64,000 bases of DNA from Paenibacillus planticolens (GCF_013141725.1 NZ_WHNZ01000042.1:265800-329799); one strand, 5' to 3'; shown: positions 17,496 to 25,267, counted from the stretch's first letter. Translations and numbers: made by a program. The notes: generated by a model not told the origin, from the sequence alone.

Positions 17496-17819
17496 TTATT
17501 TCTCATGTGCTTTTTCAAAATAAACAATTTCACTTAATCGAATGTGATGCATTTTTCCATTAACTACTAGAGCTACGTGATCAATGAAAACATCATCCAG
17601 AGTACCTACCAATTTGCCGACAGTTGTCGTGATGACAATCATTAACCCTTTGTGCTGGATCAAGTGCTCGGTGAACTTGGGTTCCACTGTTGTTGTGTAC
17701 ATAACATTTTTCGGCAATAGCTGAGTTTCCTTGCGCTGTACGTCTTCATTCCGATAATATTGCGGATCTGGGAATGAGGCATAGCTTTGCGGATAGCCGT
17801 AGTACACATATCTATTCAT
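17496..17819 (-). CDS. DUF2642-like protein, probable spore protein
   Basis: 107 residues. A Tyr/Pro-rich N-terminus (NRYVYYGYPQSYASFPDPQY) is followed by a small beta domain (HLIQHKGLMIVITTTVGKLV then GTLDDVFIDHVALVV) ending in an HHIRLSEIVYFE strand. This is the Sm-like fold of DUF2642/YuzF proteins, several of which are spore associated in Bacilli. It has its own terminator and probably its own promoter in the ~200 bp upstream. Confidence 0.65.
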   Translation of the reverse strand: MNRYVYYGYPQSYASFPDPQYYRNEDVQRKETQLLPKNVMYTTTVEPKFTEHLIQHKGLMIVITTTVGKLVGTLDDVFIDHVALVVNGKMHHIRLSEIVYFEKAHEK

Positions 17820-18025
17820 GTGTTACATACTCCTTTGTCATTTTTGAATATCACATTTTTAACATATGACAAATACCTATGTGATGTTCCAGTGTGTGGA
17901 ATGAGGTGTTGACCGCCTCGTTCATATCAGCTTAATAATGACCATTGGAAAATGTATTACTGTCTCTCTTATGGAAACTAACCCTCTATTCCCTGGCCAC
18001 AACAAAAGACACCAACCCTTATTAG

Positions 18026-18748
18026 TTATTGCCTTACAAGGCCCTTATAGTTTAGAGTGTGTTTGACCAGCTTGCTATTTTTAAGCCAATAACGATCCTG
18101 CACTTTCATAGTATGACTCTTTGGATTTTTTCTTCGAATATAAACATAATTGAATTTATCTGTAGAATAAATTTTAAATCCTCTAGCTCTACATTTTTTT
18201 AAAAACCGTGAATCTTCACCTAATGATATATTTGCAAATTTCACACGATTAAATACCTTTTTCTTAAACATAATCGTTCCGCCGGCTACAAATCCGACTA
18301 GTCTATCTCCTCGGTTAGAATTACGAAGAAGCAAGCTTTTCTTTGAATGTAGGTAAACATAAACGGAGCTTTTCCAAACAACATCTACCTCTTTGCGTAT
18401 TAAAACACTCATACTTCTCCTTAAATAATTCGGTGCATAATAATCATCATCATCGAACTTTGATATATATTCATATTTAGCTCTGGCAATGGCAAAATTC
18501 AAACAGTTTCCTAGTGAAATTTTTTCAGGCATACGGTAAATGGATACATTTTCGAGATGCTTAGCCTTATTTCGGTAAGGAATTAGGCTAACATCATCTC
18601 GATTGACGATAATAATCAATTCTTTATTGACCCCAATCTGATTATTATAATTTCTAAATATATTATTTATAAATTTGGAGTTATTTGTACACGCAATAAT
18701 AGAGACACCCTTCGTAGCAGTAGAAGCATGAAGCCCTGCAAAACTCAT
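18026..18748 (-). CDS. Family 2 glycosyltransferase, CgeD-like
   Basis: 240 residues. GT-A features: KGVSIIACTNNSKFINNIFR (nucleotide-binding start), SLGNCLNFAIARAKYEYISK and FDDDDYYAPNYL, the metal-binding Asp cluster. The match in order and spacing to the spore-crust glycosyltransferase CgeD of B. subtilis is good, but CgeD is longer. It probably adds a sugar to a surface protein of the spore. It is AT-rich and is the last full cargo gene before the right end of the transposon. Confidence 0.75.
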   Translation of the reverse strand: MSFAGLHASTATKGVSIIACTNNSKFINNIFRNYNNQIGVNKELIIIVNRDDVSLIPYRNKAKHLENVSIYRMPEKISLGNCLNFAIARAKYEYISKFDDDDYYAPNYLRRSMSVLIRKEVDVVWKSSVYVYLHSKKSLLLRNSNRGDRLVGFVAGGTIMFKKKVFNRVKFANISLGEDSRFLKKCRARGFKIYSTDKFNYVYIRRKNPKSHTMKVQDRYWLKNSKLVKHTLNYKGLVRQ

Positions 18749-19029
18749 GATTTCCCCCCCCTTTCCAAATATATATTATTCTATGAAACTAATTCATAAA
18801 TTGTATGGACATTTGTTATAGTAAAAAGTGAATATGAAAACATTAATCTAGTCTAAATCTTTATCCTCAACTCAAGATTTTATTTATTGTGCAAAGGATT
18901 GTTTGATTACTTAACGGATAAATTTTGTACTAAATACTACGATCCTTATATGAGAATTAAAATAAATATTGTAGGACTATTTACTGTTTACATATGTATC
19001 TCGAGGCCAAACTCTATGATGGCTCATCC
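18749..19029. other. AT-rich intergenic region without a gene
   Basis: No credible reading frame or RNA motif is visible here. It presumably contains the promoter of the CgeD-like gene. Confidence 0.3.
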
Positions 19030-19105
19030 AACAATGCATAACTGCCCGTTAGCGGGGAGAATGGCTACCACGTGGCAGCCTTCAATGTTTAACTATCGTA
19101 CCCGC
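19030..19105. repeat. Cassette-type recombination site within the transposon right flank
   Basis: On the minus strand: GCGGGTACGATAGTTAAACA, then the palindrome GGCTGCCACGTGGTAGCC, then GCTAACGGGCAGTTATGCAT. The order dyad, GC hairpin and AACGGGCAG box matches the sites between the genes at 21-27 kb. No cassette gene is attached here. Confidence 0.55.
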
Positions 19106-19143
19106 AGAATGCCCAAAAGTATATATTTTGGTCTTGTGCGGCA

Positions 19144-19281
19144 ATCGGACTATATTCTTGGCCTAGATCGGCAATCGGAACATATTCTTGACATTAAGAA
19201 ATGACAAGAATATGTTCCGATAAAATAAAAAATCCGCCAAAATGGCGGATTTTAATCGGACTATATTCTTGTCACTCGACA
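19144..19281. repeat. Transposon right end with four motif copies
   Basis: Copies of the 20-bp end motif lie at 19144-19162 (-), 19174-19193 (-), 19202-19221 (+) and 19255-19274 (-). A GC hairpin (TCCGCC...GGCGGA) at 19223-19240 separates the last two. The terminal bases are CTCGACA, the complement of TGTCGAG. Confidence 0.75.
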
Positions 19282-19286
19282 GTCAT
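19282..19286. repeat. Right target-site duplication GTCAT
   Basis: This is identical to 1922-1926. Outside it the minus strand reads a short open stretch (SGWYNMSVKYGVVNPLHVKK) that could be part of the gene originally hit, but it has a stop nearby and is not recognised. Confidence 0.75.
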
Positions 19287-19522
19287 CGAGTTCTTTGCTT
19301 TTCTTAACGTGCAGTGGATTTACTACACCGTATTTAACGCTCATGTTGTACCAACCACTTTCGAGCAAGGTCTTATCATTTTTTTAAACTAACTTATTCA
19401 TGCAGTCAGGACAGATCTTAGTAATCGAAGAAGTTCTTTTGGTCTCAACTGAAATTCATATGATGACATCCCAAAATCCCCCAATATGAGCTCGTCTCTT
19501 AGGTGCCGTAGCGCCTTTAATA

Positions 19523-19545
19523 CTTTACCACTCTAGTTTGGTAAA
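19523..19545. terminator. Terminator-like hairpin, copy 3
   Basis: TTTACCA and TGGTAAA pair around CTCTAGTT, followed by a run of eight T. It is similar to the hairpins at 6424 and 6550. Confidence 0.5.
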
Positions 19546-19668
19546 ATGGCTTTTTTTTATGTTTTTCAGTATTTAAACTTGTTTGTTAACACTTCAGATT
19601 TTTAGCATTTATGAATATACACAATTAACCATTGGGCATAATATCCTCCGGAGGTGAACGACGACACG

Positions 19669-19755
19669 ATGAAATGTATCTACTGTGACAACATAAAGCA
19701 AATTAAAGGATTAAAACATCTATGCTTTATATGTGGCATCACTAAGCTCCGTTAA
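19669..19755 (+). CDS. 28-aa CxxC/CxxC mini-protein
   Basis: An ATG at 19669 follows a perfect CCGGAGGTGA ribosome site. The product has two metal-binding-like pairs, CIYC near the start and CFIC near residue 20, in a basic background ending ITKLR. It could fold around one zinc ion. Such tiny zinc-ribbon proteins exist in Bacilli, but I do not know this one. The gene lies just upstream of the DUF3231 gene. Confidence 0.55.
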   Translation: MKCIYCDNIKQIKGLKHLCFICGITKLR

Positions 19756-19832
19756 TGCAGTTGAATACATTTTAACTTTCAAAGGAATCTTTTACAAACA
19801 CGATTATATTCTAATTAATAGGAGATGAAACT

Positions 19833-20351
19833 ATGAGTATCTTAGGTGGTAATCAAAAGGAAGAGCCATTACATTACGGTGAGATTTATGATTTATGGCA
19901 ATTCTCAATGGTTGCAAAGGGCTGTATTTCTGCGAACCGCGCCTATCAGTACCATGCTGGCGATAAAGAACTTAAGAAGGTACTTGGTGACATTATCAAT
20001 CAAGCCGAGCTAGAAGTTAGCGAGTGTGATGCAATTTTAATAAATAACGGCGTTGTACCTTCCCCCGCTTTACCAGAAAGACCTGAAACAAAACTAGAGG
20101 ATATACCCGTAGGTGTAAGATTTCCTGATCAAGAAATTGCTGCTATGATCGGAGCAGCTACTGCCGCTAGCCTAATAGCATGCAGCCAAATCATGGGCAA
20201 ATCAACGAGAGAAGACGTTGGTACTCTGTTTGGTAAATACCATGCGACCAAAGCTGCTTTAGGTCTTAAAATCTTACACATGTGTAAGGAGAAAGGCTGG
20301 CTTATTCCTCCCCCTCTCCAAACCAAAAGACCTGAACTTGTTGAAGTCTAG
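19833..20351 (+). CDS. DUF3231-family protein
   Basis: 172 residues. Start supported by AGGAGATG 8 bases before the ATG. Helical, with LHYGEIYDLWQFSMVAKGCI, NQAELEVSECDAILINNGVV (loop PSPALPERP), MIGAATAASLIACSQIMGKS and YHATKAALGLKILHMCKEKG. DUF3231 proteins are ferritin-like four-helix proteins common in spore formers; their role is not established. A terminator follows. Confidence 0.8.
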   Translation: MSILGGNQKEEPLHYGEIYDLWQFSMVAKGCISANRAYQYHAGDKELKKVLGDIINQAELEVSECDAILINNGVVPSPALPERPETKLEDIPVGVRFPDQEIAAMIGAATAASLIACSQIMGKSTREDVGTLFGKYHATKAALGLKILHMCKEKGWLIPPPLQTKRPELVEV

Positions 20352-20364
20352 AATTCTAGTTTTC

Positions 20365-20393
20365 AAAGTCCTACAGAAATGTAGGGCTTTTTC
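20365..20393 (+). terminator. Terminator of the DUF3231 gene
   Basis: AAGTCCTAC and GTAGGGCTTTTT form a stem-loop followed by a T-run, ~15 bp after the stop. Confidence 0.8.
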
Positions 20394-20575
20394 CTTTATT
20401 ACTTTTTTGCACATAAATCTAAGTTCCAAATTTCTCAATATTCAAATCGTGAATATCCACTTTAGACCTATAACAATTTCACAATATATTCCATATACTG
20501 GCATTTGGAAGAGCCTCTACCCTACACCATGTTCAATGTGGAGCTTGAGTACGAAGTAGCTTTTCCAAACTGTCA

Positions 20576-21049
20576 CTAATCGATTGGTCTCATACTTTTT
20601 GCGTATTTAATCATCTCATCTTCATCTAATGTAAAAGATGTCATTTTACAAAGCGTATTACCTTGTATCCACACAAGTAGGCCACCTTTTTGTCCTTTCG
20701 AAGGGGCACCCCATTTTGTGAAATATCCTTTATTCCCATTAATGTCGACGATTTTCTCTTCAGTGAAATGTAAATTTTCACCAATTTCTGCGCTTGAACT
20801 CGTTATCATTAAATTTTCATTTTTGACATAGTGTATTCCCAAATCCTTAGGGTCATTTTCATTCTGCTTCTCATATGGATTTACAATTAGCTTCCATTCT
20901 TTATCCCTAACTTGTGGAACTAATACCTCAAAAGGCATTTTCCCTTTTACATCATCAATGCTTATATTTGGTTTAGACGCATATGTCGATTGAATAGGTA
21001 CTAATGTCCCAATGTAAAGAAATAAAATGAACATCAATATTTTTATCAT
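20576..21049 (-). CDS. Secreted DUF4367-like protein
   Basis: 157 residues. The start is at 21049 with GAGGTG upstream; an earlier ATG-containing extension has no ribosome site. A signal peptide (MIKILMFILFLYIGTLVPIQ) ends near STYASKPN. The mature part has the beta pattern of DUF4367/sigma-factor-associated domains (MPFEVLVPQVRDKEWKLIVN ... LVWIQGNTLCKMTSFTLDED). It is the last gene of the 20.6-27.7 kb array in the reading direction. Function unknown. Confidence 0.7.
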   Translation of the reverse strand: MIKILMFILFLYIGTLVPIQSTYASKPNISIDDVKGKMPFEVLVPQVRDKEWKLIVNPYEKQNENDPKDLGIHYVKNENLMITSSSAEIGENLHFTEEKIVDINGNKGYFTKWGAPSKGQKGGLLVWIQGNTLCKMTSFTLDEDEMIKYAKSMRPID

Positions 21050-21104
21050 TTTACTCACCTCACCCATAATTTTTCTCAATTTGGGTGCGTTTTATGCCCT
21101 GAGG

Positions 21105-21165
21105 TTGCTCAACTGCTTCCCTTGTCATTCAACTATCGTTCACCGTTAGCTCAATAGTCTTATGT
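21105..21165 (-). repeat. Cassette site, short form
   Basis: On the minus strand: ATTGAGCTAACGGTGAACGA then TAGTTGAAT, an imperfect dyad, followed by AGGGAAGCAGTTGAGCAA. It lies upstream of the DUF4367 gene. Confidence 0.55.
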
Positions 21166-21200
21166 TTTAATTAGAGTCGCTGCTTATAGTTGTGAGGCTT

Positions 21201-21298
21201 GCCGAACACCTAATGCAGTGACGTCCCGACGGGCTTAGGGGGCTGGATGTGGTCACTCGCTTCTCAGAGTGACCCGGAGCGTCAATATGGTGTTAGCC
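21201..21298 (-). repeat. 98-bp attC-like inverted-repeat site
   Basis: The ends GCCGAACACC (21201-21210) and GGTGTTAGCC (21289-21298) are imperfect inverted repeats containing the AAC and GTT triplets of integron attC sites. Inside, GGTCACTC and GAGTGACC pair perfectly. The stop codon of the nucleotidyltransferase gene lies within GGCTAACACC. It is more like a textbook attC than the other sites here. Confidence 0.55.
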
Positions 21299-22060
21299 GA
21301 GGGAAGTTCTGGAAGCAGCCATTGCATTTAAGGCGTTCTCAAAATAGCTATATACTTCATCTGCAATTCCCAGAAACTCTTCAACAAGTACATTACTATC
21401 CAAGTAACAAGCATACAGATAATCAACTAAAGCGGAGTCAATCTCACAATAGTTTAATATGGCATTCTTCATCTTAATAATGTCATCTTGCCATACACCT
21501 GTATCTTCTAAAACCAAAGAGTATAATGCACGAATTAATCTCTTAGAGTAACCTTTAATATATCTAGTTTTCATTGTGTTATCACTAGCATTAGCAAGTA
21601 AACTATGTATACGATCTACTTCCTCCTTGGTCTCTGTATTTAAGTCTAAAATGAACTCTGGAGAAATAATTATCGGTGGTACTTTTTCACCAACGTCATG
21701 ACCATATATGCAAACACAAATTATCTTTACCCAAAAACCCCACTCATTTGGTTTACTTAATACATCGTCAATCGAGCAAATTATCGTATCAATCTTAGTT
21801 ACTACTGGATATTCTTCCAAAAGCCTGTCTTTAATATTTGACAATCTTTCGTAATCAATATCTTTGGGATTTACACATACAATAGTAAAGTCTGCATCTG
21901 ACTTAAAAGGTTTAGCAGTTCCTTTTGGAATCGAGCCACACATATAAATGCTATGAATCTTACCTTTAAATTCAGTAAGTATATTATCTATATACTTATC
22001 AACAAAATCCTTATATTCACTTTGTATTACAATTCTATTTATAACTTTTTCTAATATCAT
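21293..22060 (-). CDS. Nucleotidyltransferase-superfamily protein
   Basis: 255 residues. The start at 22060 is set by TAGGAGGAG 6 bases upstream; a longer frame to 22153 has no such site. The nucleotidyltransferase signature is YMCGSIPKGTAKPFKSDADF (GS...D-x-D), with a third acidic residue likely in KIDTIICSIDD. The C-terminal half is helical. Relatives include aminoglycoside nucleotidyltransferases and MNT-type toxin or antitoxin proteins; substrate unknown. The stop codon overlaps the 98-bp cassette site. Confidence 0.75.
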   Translation of the reverse strand: MILEKVINRIVIQSEYKDFVDKYIDNILTEFKGKIHSIYMCGSIPKGTAKPFKSDADFTIVCVNPKDIDYERLSNIKDRLLEEYPVVTKIDTIICSIDDVLSKPNEWGFWVKIICVCIYGHDVGEKVPPIIISPEFILDLNTETKEEVDRIHSLLANASDNTMKTRYIKGYSKRLIRALYSLVLEDTGVWQDDIIKMKNAILNYCEIDSALVDYLYACYLDSNVLVEEFLGIADEVYSYFENALNAMAASRTSLG

Positions 22061-22145
22061 ATAGACTCCTCCTAAACTAAGAACTTCTTTCGACGTGTTT
22101 TTTGCGAACTTCGTAAATTCGTCATGACTTAAGTTATTCGCGAAA

Positions 22146-22250
22146 TCATTCAACTGCTGCCCTATAGCTTAATGAGGATGGCAATCGATTTGTGGTGGCA
22201 TCCTCATTTTGTAGTTTATTGAAGTAACGTTCACCGTTAGCTTAACGTCT
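22146..22250 (-). repeat. Cassette site with dyad, hairpin and GGGCAGCAG box
   Basis: Minus strand: TTAAGCTAACG gtgaa CGTTACTTCAA, a dyad that includes the stop codon of the next gene; then the stem ATGAGGATGCCA / TGGCATCCTCAT; then TAAGCTATAGGGCAGCAGTT. There is no T-tract, so it is not a normal terminator. Confidence 0.65.
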
Positions 22251-22472
22251 CTTTTCCATTTCGATTTGATATTTTTTACTGGTCCGAAAACAAATAAAAG
22301 AAAAAACTAGACTTATAATAAATGATATTAAAGAAAGAAAGTAATCCCCATGAAGTAAATTGAAAATCAGACCATACAAGCTTCCTGCCGCAAAGATAAA
22401 AGCAAATAGAAGAAAAGTGAATTTTTGTAATTTGAAATAATATTGAATTGGCTTATTCAAGTAACATTGCAC
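22242..22472 (-). CDS. Small two-helix membrane protein
   Basis: 76 residues with two transmembrane helices (FTFLLFAFIFAAGSLYGLIF and YFLSLISFIISLVFSFICF) and a basic tail (RTSKKYQIEMEKRR). No family recognised. It occupies a complete cassette between two sites. Confidence 0.55.
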   Translation of the reverse strand: MQCYLNKPIQYYFKLQKFTFLLFAFIFAAGSLYGLIFNLLHGDYFLSLISFIISLVFSFICFRTSKKYQIEMEKRR

Positions 22473-22511
22473 CCTATCATTTTTTTTATTTTGTGCATAT
22501 TAAGTTCTACT

Positions 22512-22624
22512 AAGGTCTTCAACTATCCTCCCGTTACTTCAACAGATAACGGCAGCCGATCAAATGCAATGCCTGCTGCCGTCATGTTCGTGATTTAACT
22601 ATAGTTCTTACGTTAGTTCAATGG
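22512..22624 (-). repeat. Cassette site
   Basis: Minus strand: ATTGAACTAACGTAAGAACT then ATAGTTAAAT; stem GACGGCAGC / GGCTGCCGTT; box TTGAAGTAACGGGAGGATAG then TTGAA. It is similar base by base to the site at 24790-24905. Confidence 0.65.
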
Positions 22625-22706
22625 TGGCGTTGTTCTCCACAACCATAAGTATCACATCTATGCTAAAATTAAATTTGATATCTTTCATCGAGAGGGTGTT
22701 GTTATT

Positions 22707-23129
22707 TTGATTAGAAAAGCGTTTCTGAGTGATTCCCATGAGATCGCTAGACTTTCAAGCCAATTGGGCTATCCAGTGGATGTTTCCCAACTTGAAGAGA
22801 GACTCCAATATATCTCTTACCACAACGACCATATTGTTTATGTGATGGAATCAAACCACGTTTTGTTCGGATGGATTCATGCTAATGTACGTTTCTTAAT
22901 CGAATCGTCACCATTTGTGGAGATAGCTGGACTTGTCGTCGACAGTGCCTATCGAGGAAATGGAATTGGCAAACAATTAGTACAAGCATGTGAGCAATGG
23001 GCAGCAGAATCTGGATTTACAAAAATTAGAGTGCGTACCAATCAGACTAGATCAGATGCCGTCCAATTCTATAATCGAATTGGTTTTATAATTAAAAAAT
23101 CGCAGCATGTGCTTGATAAAGAAATTTAG
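22707..23129 (+). CDS. GNAT acetyltransferase
   Basis: 140 residues starting at TTG after AGAGGGTG. Acetyl-CoA loop: VDSAYRGNGIGKQLV (R-G-x-G-x-G), flanked by FVEIAGLVV and a C-terminal FYNRIGFIIKKSQHVLDK. It is a small single-domain N-acetyltransferase of unknown substrate. It is the only gene of the array on the plus strand and is followed by a hairpin. Confidence 0.85.
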   Translation: MIRKAFLSDSHEIARLSSQLGYPVDVSQLEERLQYISYHNDHIVYVMESNHVLFGWIHANVRFLIESSPFVEIAGLVVDSAYRGNGIGKQLVQACEQWAAESGFTKIRVRTNQTRSDAVQFYNRIGFIIKKSQHVLDKEI

Positions 23130-23151
23130 CGATAGACACAACACTACACTT

Positions 23152-23198
23152 TTTAAAAATGAATGAGCAGCGTCTTCTTTAGTGCTGTTCATTTTCTT
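23152..23198 (+). terminator. Terminator of the acetyltransferase gene
   Basis: GAATGAGCAGC and GTGCTGTTCATTTTC pair with one mismatch and are followed by TTCTT. Confidence 0.65.
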
Positions 23199-23229
23199 CG
23201 ACTGCCAGATTTTTAATTTTCATGGTAGT

Positions 23230-23658
23230 TTAATCCGCGATACATACACCCTGATCCAAGAAAGGCTTTAAAGATGTCTGAAGAAGCTTTAAAAAATCTC
23301 CTTCATTATACTCTGTAACCATTAGCCTTATCGAGTCAATGTCTTCAACTACCTTGAGTTTATATATCATAGAGTCGATGTCTGTTTCATTTGTAAGTAT
23401 GATACCATTAATCAAAAAATCATAATCTAAAATTGCTTTTGCTTGCTCCTTATCAGATGGCCGATACCAGACTCTTTGGTGTTTATCTACAAAGGTGTCC
23501 ACATTCTCTACATTAAACTCTTTTAACCAAGTGGGATAGCCGTACTCCAAGAATAAGGACTCTCCATTACTTGCGATACTATAAACAATATCCAATAAAA
23601 AATCAAAACCCTTTTCTTCGCGGCCTGCAAAAATATTCTCCAAATAGAAGATGCCCAC
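23230..23658 (-). CDS. Hypothetical protein, 142 aa
   Basis: GTG start at 23658 with GGTAGGTG upstream. Soluble, acidic, mixed alpha/beta (VGIFYLENIFAGREEKGFDF ... DSIRLMVTEYNEGDFLKLLQ). It resembles contact-system immunity-type small proteins in style, but no family can be named. Confidence 0.6.
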   Translation of the reverse strand: MGIFYLENIFAGREEKGFDFLLDIVYSIASNGESLFLEYGYPTWLKEFNVENVDTFVDKHQRVWYRPSDKEQAKAILDYDFLINGIILTNETDIDSMIYKLKVVEDIDSIRLMVTEYNEGDFLKLLQTSLKPFLDQGVCIAD

Positions 23659-23721
23659 AATAAACACCTACCCTTGTTAGTATGTAATCCTTAGATCTAA
23701 ATCGTTGTGATTGTCATTTTC

Positions 23722-23800
23722 CTTTCCATTACTTTAACAGCCGTCTTGTTCCGCCTGCCATCATGTTTGATTGGACTGGAGTTATCCGTTAGCTCAATGC
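23722..23800 (-). repeat. Cassette site
   Basis: Minus strand: ATTGAGCTAACGGATAACTC then CAGTCCAAT; a shorter stem (GGCAG / CGGCTG); CTGTTAAAGTAATGG. The stop codon of the next gene (cat TGA) forms the start of the dyad. Confidence 0.6.
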
Positions 23801-24255
23801 CTCGCCTTAACGAACCCCTTTAATTTTAAAAAATTGTCCATAGGGAAGTCATAATTAACCCATTTTTCCTTGTAACCTTCTCGTCCATATTGCCTCAATA
23901 ATGAATCTAGTGCTTGAACTACTGCCCCTGCAAATTCAATAATTAAACACGTTTCATCTAGATCAATAACTCGCTGTTTTCTATTACGTAGATCTACATA
24001 AGAAAGAATTTCAACGTGTAATAAATCTTCTCTTCTACTTATAGTCCAAACAGTTCCACCTGGTTCTTCATTCCATTCAAACTGAGCTTGTGGAACAGAA
24101 TAAGAACTAATTTCAGGTATAAGTGAAATTATTGCCTTCAACATGTCACCAAGAGCATCGTTAATATAACTTGCTGTGAAATAAACAGTATTAGAATTCA
24201 TTTCGATACATCCATCGGCCCATCCAGTACCGGTTAATGCATATTCAAATTTCAA
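23794..24255 (-). CDS. Hypothetical protein, 153 aa
   Basis: TTG start at 24255 supported by TTGAGGTGAA. Rich in aromatic residues, mixed fold (LTGTGWADGCIEMNSNTVYF ... QFEWNEEPGGTVWTISRRED ... EFAGAVVQALDSLLRQYGRE). No recognised domain; typical small cassette protein. Confidence 0.6.
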   Translation of the reverse strand: MKFEYALTGTGWADGCIEMNSNTVYFTASYINDALGDMLKAIISLIPEISSYSVPQAQFEWNEEPGGTVWTISRREDLLHVEILSYVDLRNRKQRVIDLDETCLIIEFAGAVVQALDSLLRQYGREGYKEKWVNYDFPMDNFLKLKGFVKARH

Positions 24256-24263
24256 GCAAATTC

Positions 24264-24315
24264 ACCTCAACCAATCTGATGTGTCCCGTTTACTCAATAA
24301 AGCTAACCTATAATT
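24264..24315 (-). repeat. Weak cassette site
   Basis: Minus strand: CTAACGCAATTATAGGTTAG (including the stop of the next gene), then ATTGAGTAAACGGGACACAT. The GC hairpin is missing. Confidence 0.4.
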
Positions 24316-24724
24316 GCGTTAGTATAATCCCGCTTGGATGTGCACTAAAACTTCTCATTAGTCTTTTGTCGATAATATACCAAGATTGAATATCTAAGGT
24401 GTTATCCGCTACTGTTTTTAGATAAAATCCGTTGAATTTTAGTGTAATATCATTTGTGCTGAGATCAATCATTATGTACCGTAGAAGTTCTCCATTAATT
24501 AGGCTTGCTTTTAATTTTTCTTCGGTATCCATTTGTATCTGTTCGGAGTTTATTAGTGTTCCGTTTTCGTTTGCATATTGCCATTTGCATTCGAAGCAGA
24601 CTTCGAAACTGTTGTAATGATCTTGGAGCTTTATAATTAAAGAGCTTTTAAATAAACTACAGTTCGTCACATTCATATTTACAAGATATGTTCTCAAAAT
24701 CATAGGAATATCAATATTCATCAA
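24308..24724 (-). CDS. Hypothetical protein, 138 aa
   Basis: Mostly beta (IDLSTNDITLKFNGFYLKTV, SFEVCFECKWQYANENGTLI). The ATG lies after GTAGGGAGGC. No family recognised. One gene between two sites. Confidence 0.6.
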   Translation of the reverse strand: MMNIDIPMILRTYLVNMNVTNCSLFKSSLIIKLQDHYNSFEVCFECKWQYANENGTLINSEQIQMDTEEKLKASLINGELLRYIMIDLSTNDITLKFNGFYLKTVADNTLDIQSWYIIDKRLMRSFSAHPSGIILTQL

Positions 24725-24789
24725 TGCCTCCCTACAGATGTAAGTTGAATAGCCAACGTATCAATTAGAAAAACTTAGCTCAATCACTA

Positions 24790-24906
24790 TTTCAAGATAT
24801 TTCCACGTTATCCTGCTGCCCGTTACATCAACAGACAAAGGCAGCCGAACGTGTGCCGGCTGCCTCTATGTTGTGATTGAGCTATCGTGTCCCGTTTGTT
24901 CAATGT
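24790..24906 (-). repeat. Cassette site, best example
   Basis: Minus strand: ATTGAACAAACGGGACACGA then TAGCTCAAT (dyad, starting in the stop codon); ATCACAACATAGAGGCAGCC pairs with GGCTGCCTTTGTCTGTTGAT; then GTAACGGGCAGCAGGATAAC. The long hairpin has AAC and GTT triplets at its base, as in attC sites. Confidence 0.7.
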
Positions 24907-25265
24907 TTTTTAGTTGCAATGGTCCATTTCATGAACAAGTTTATATCCGAGATTGCATCAATAATAATCCCTTGGTATTCAAGATTATTCCTTAGCTCAT
25001 TTAGCAGAATGGGCTTAACAATGTGTTTCTCTAATTTCCTTTTTGTACGGGCTATGTGTGCTAAACCAAATACAGAATTGGCTCTTATTCGAGGGTCATC
25101 ATGTTGAGCTAATCGAATGCAGACATTTTGAGCAAATTTCCAGTTCGGATGGTAAAGTCCTATAGATAAGGGGAGTCGGATTAATTCCTCTGTTTGCCCT
25201 CCTCGAAGTAATTCTTGGATTTCATCTTCTGAATATTCTTCTAAGGCTTTGTAAATACGCTCCAA
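24900..25265 (-). CDS. HEAT-repeat-like protein
   Basis: TTG start at 25265, after AAAGGAGGG; an ATG further up lies inside the neighbouring site and has no ribosome site. About 121 residues of paired helices with the HEAT pattern (CIRLAQHDDPRIRANSVFGL, AHIARTKRKLEKHIVKPILL). Probably a protein-binding scaffold; partner unknown. Confidence 0.65.
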   Translation of the reverse strand: MERIYKALEEYSEDEIQELLRGGQTEELIRLPLSIGLYHPNWKFAQNVCIRLAQHDDPRIRANSVFGLAHIARTKRKLEKHIVKPILLNELRNNLEYQGIIIDAISDINLFMKWTIATKKH

Positions 25266-25267
25266 TT

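Larger units (their letters stand above)
1927..19281. mobile_element. 17.4-kb Tn7/Tn552-like transposon with spore-type cargo
   Basis: Seen directly: the left end starts TGTCGGATGACAAGAAT and the right end, on the other strand, starts TGTCGAGTGACAAGAAT, 15 of 17 identical. Both ends carry additional copies of TGACAAGAATNTGTTCCGAT, like transposase-binding sites, and GTCAT flanks the whole unit. Known of the family: Tn7/Tn5053/Tn552-type elements have TGT...ACA ends, repeated binding sites and 5-bp duplications. The only recognisable transposition gene inside is a truncated ATPase at 2099-2833, so the element is probably defective. Cargo includes a threonine-synthase paralogue, YheC/YheD-like proteins, a ferritin-like protein, an ApbE redox cluster, PanD, a DUF2642 protein and a CgeD-like glycosyltransferase. 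Another right-end copy lies inside at 5836-5899, so the element is composite or rearranged. Confidence 0.7.
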
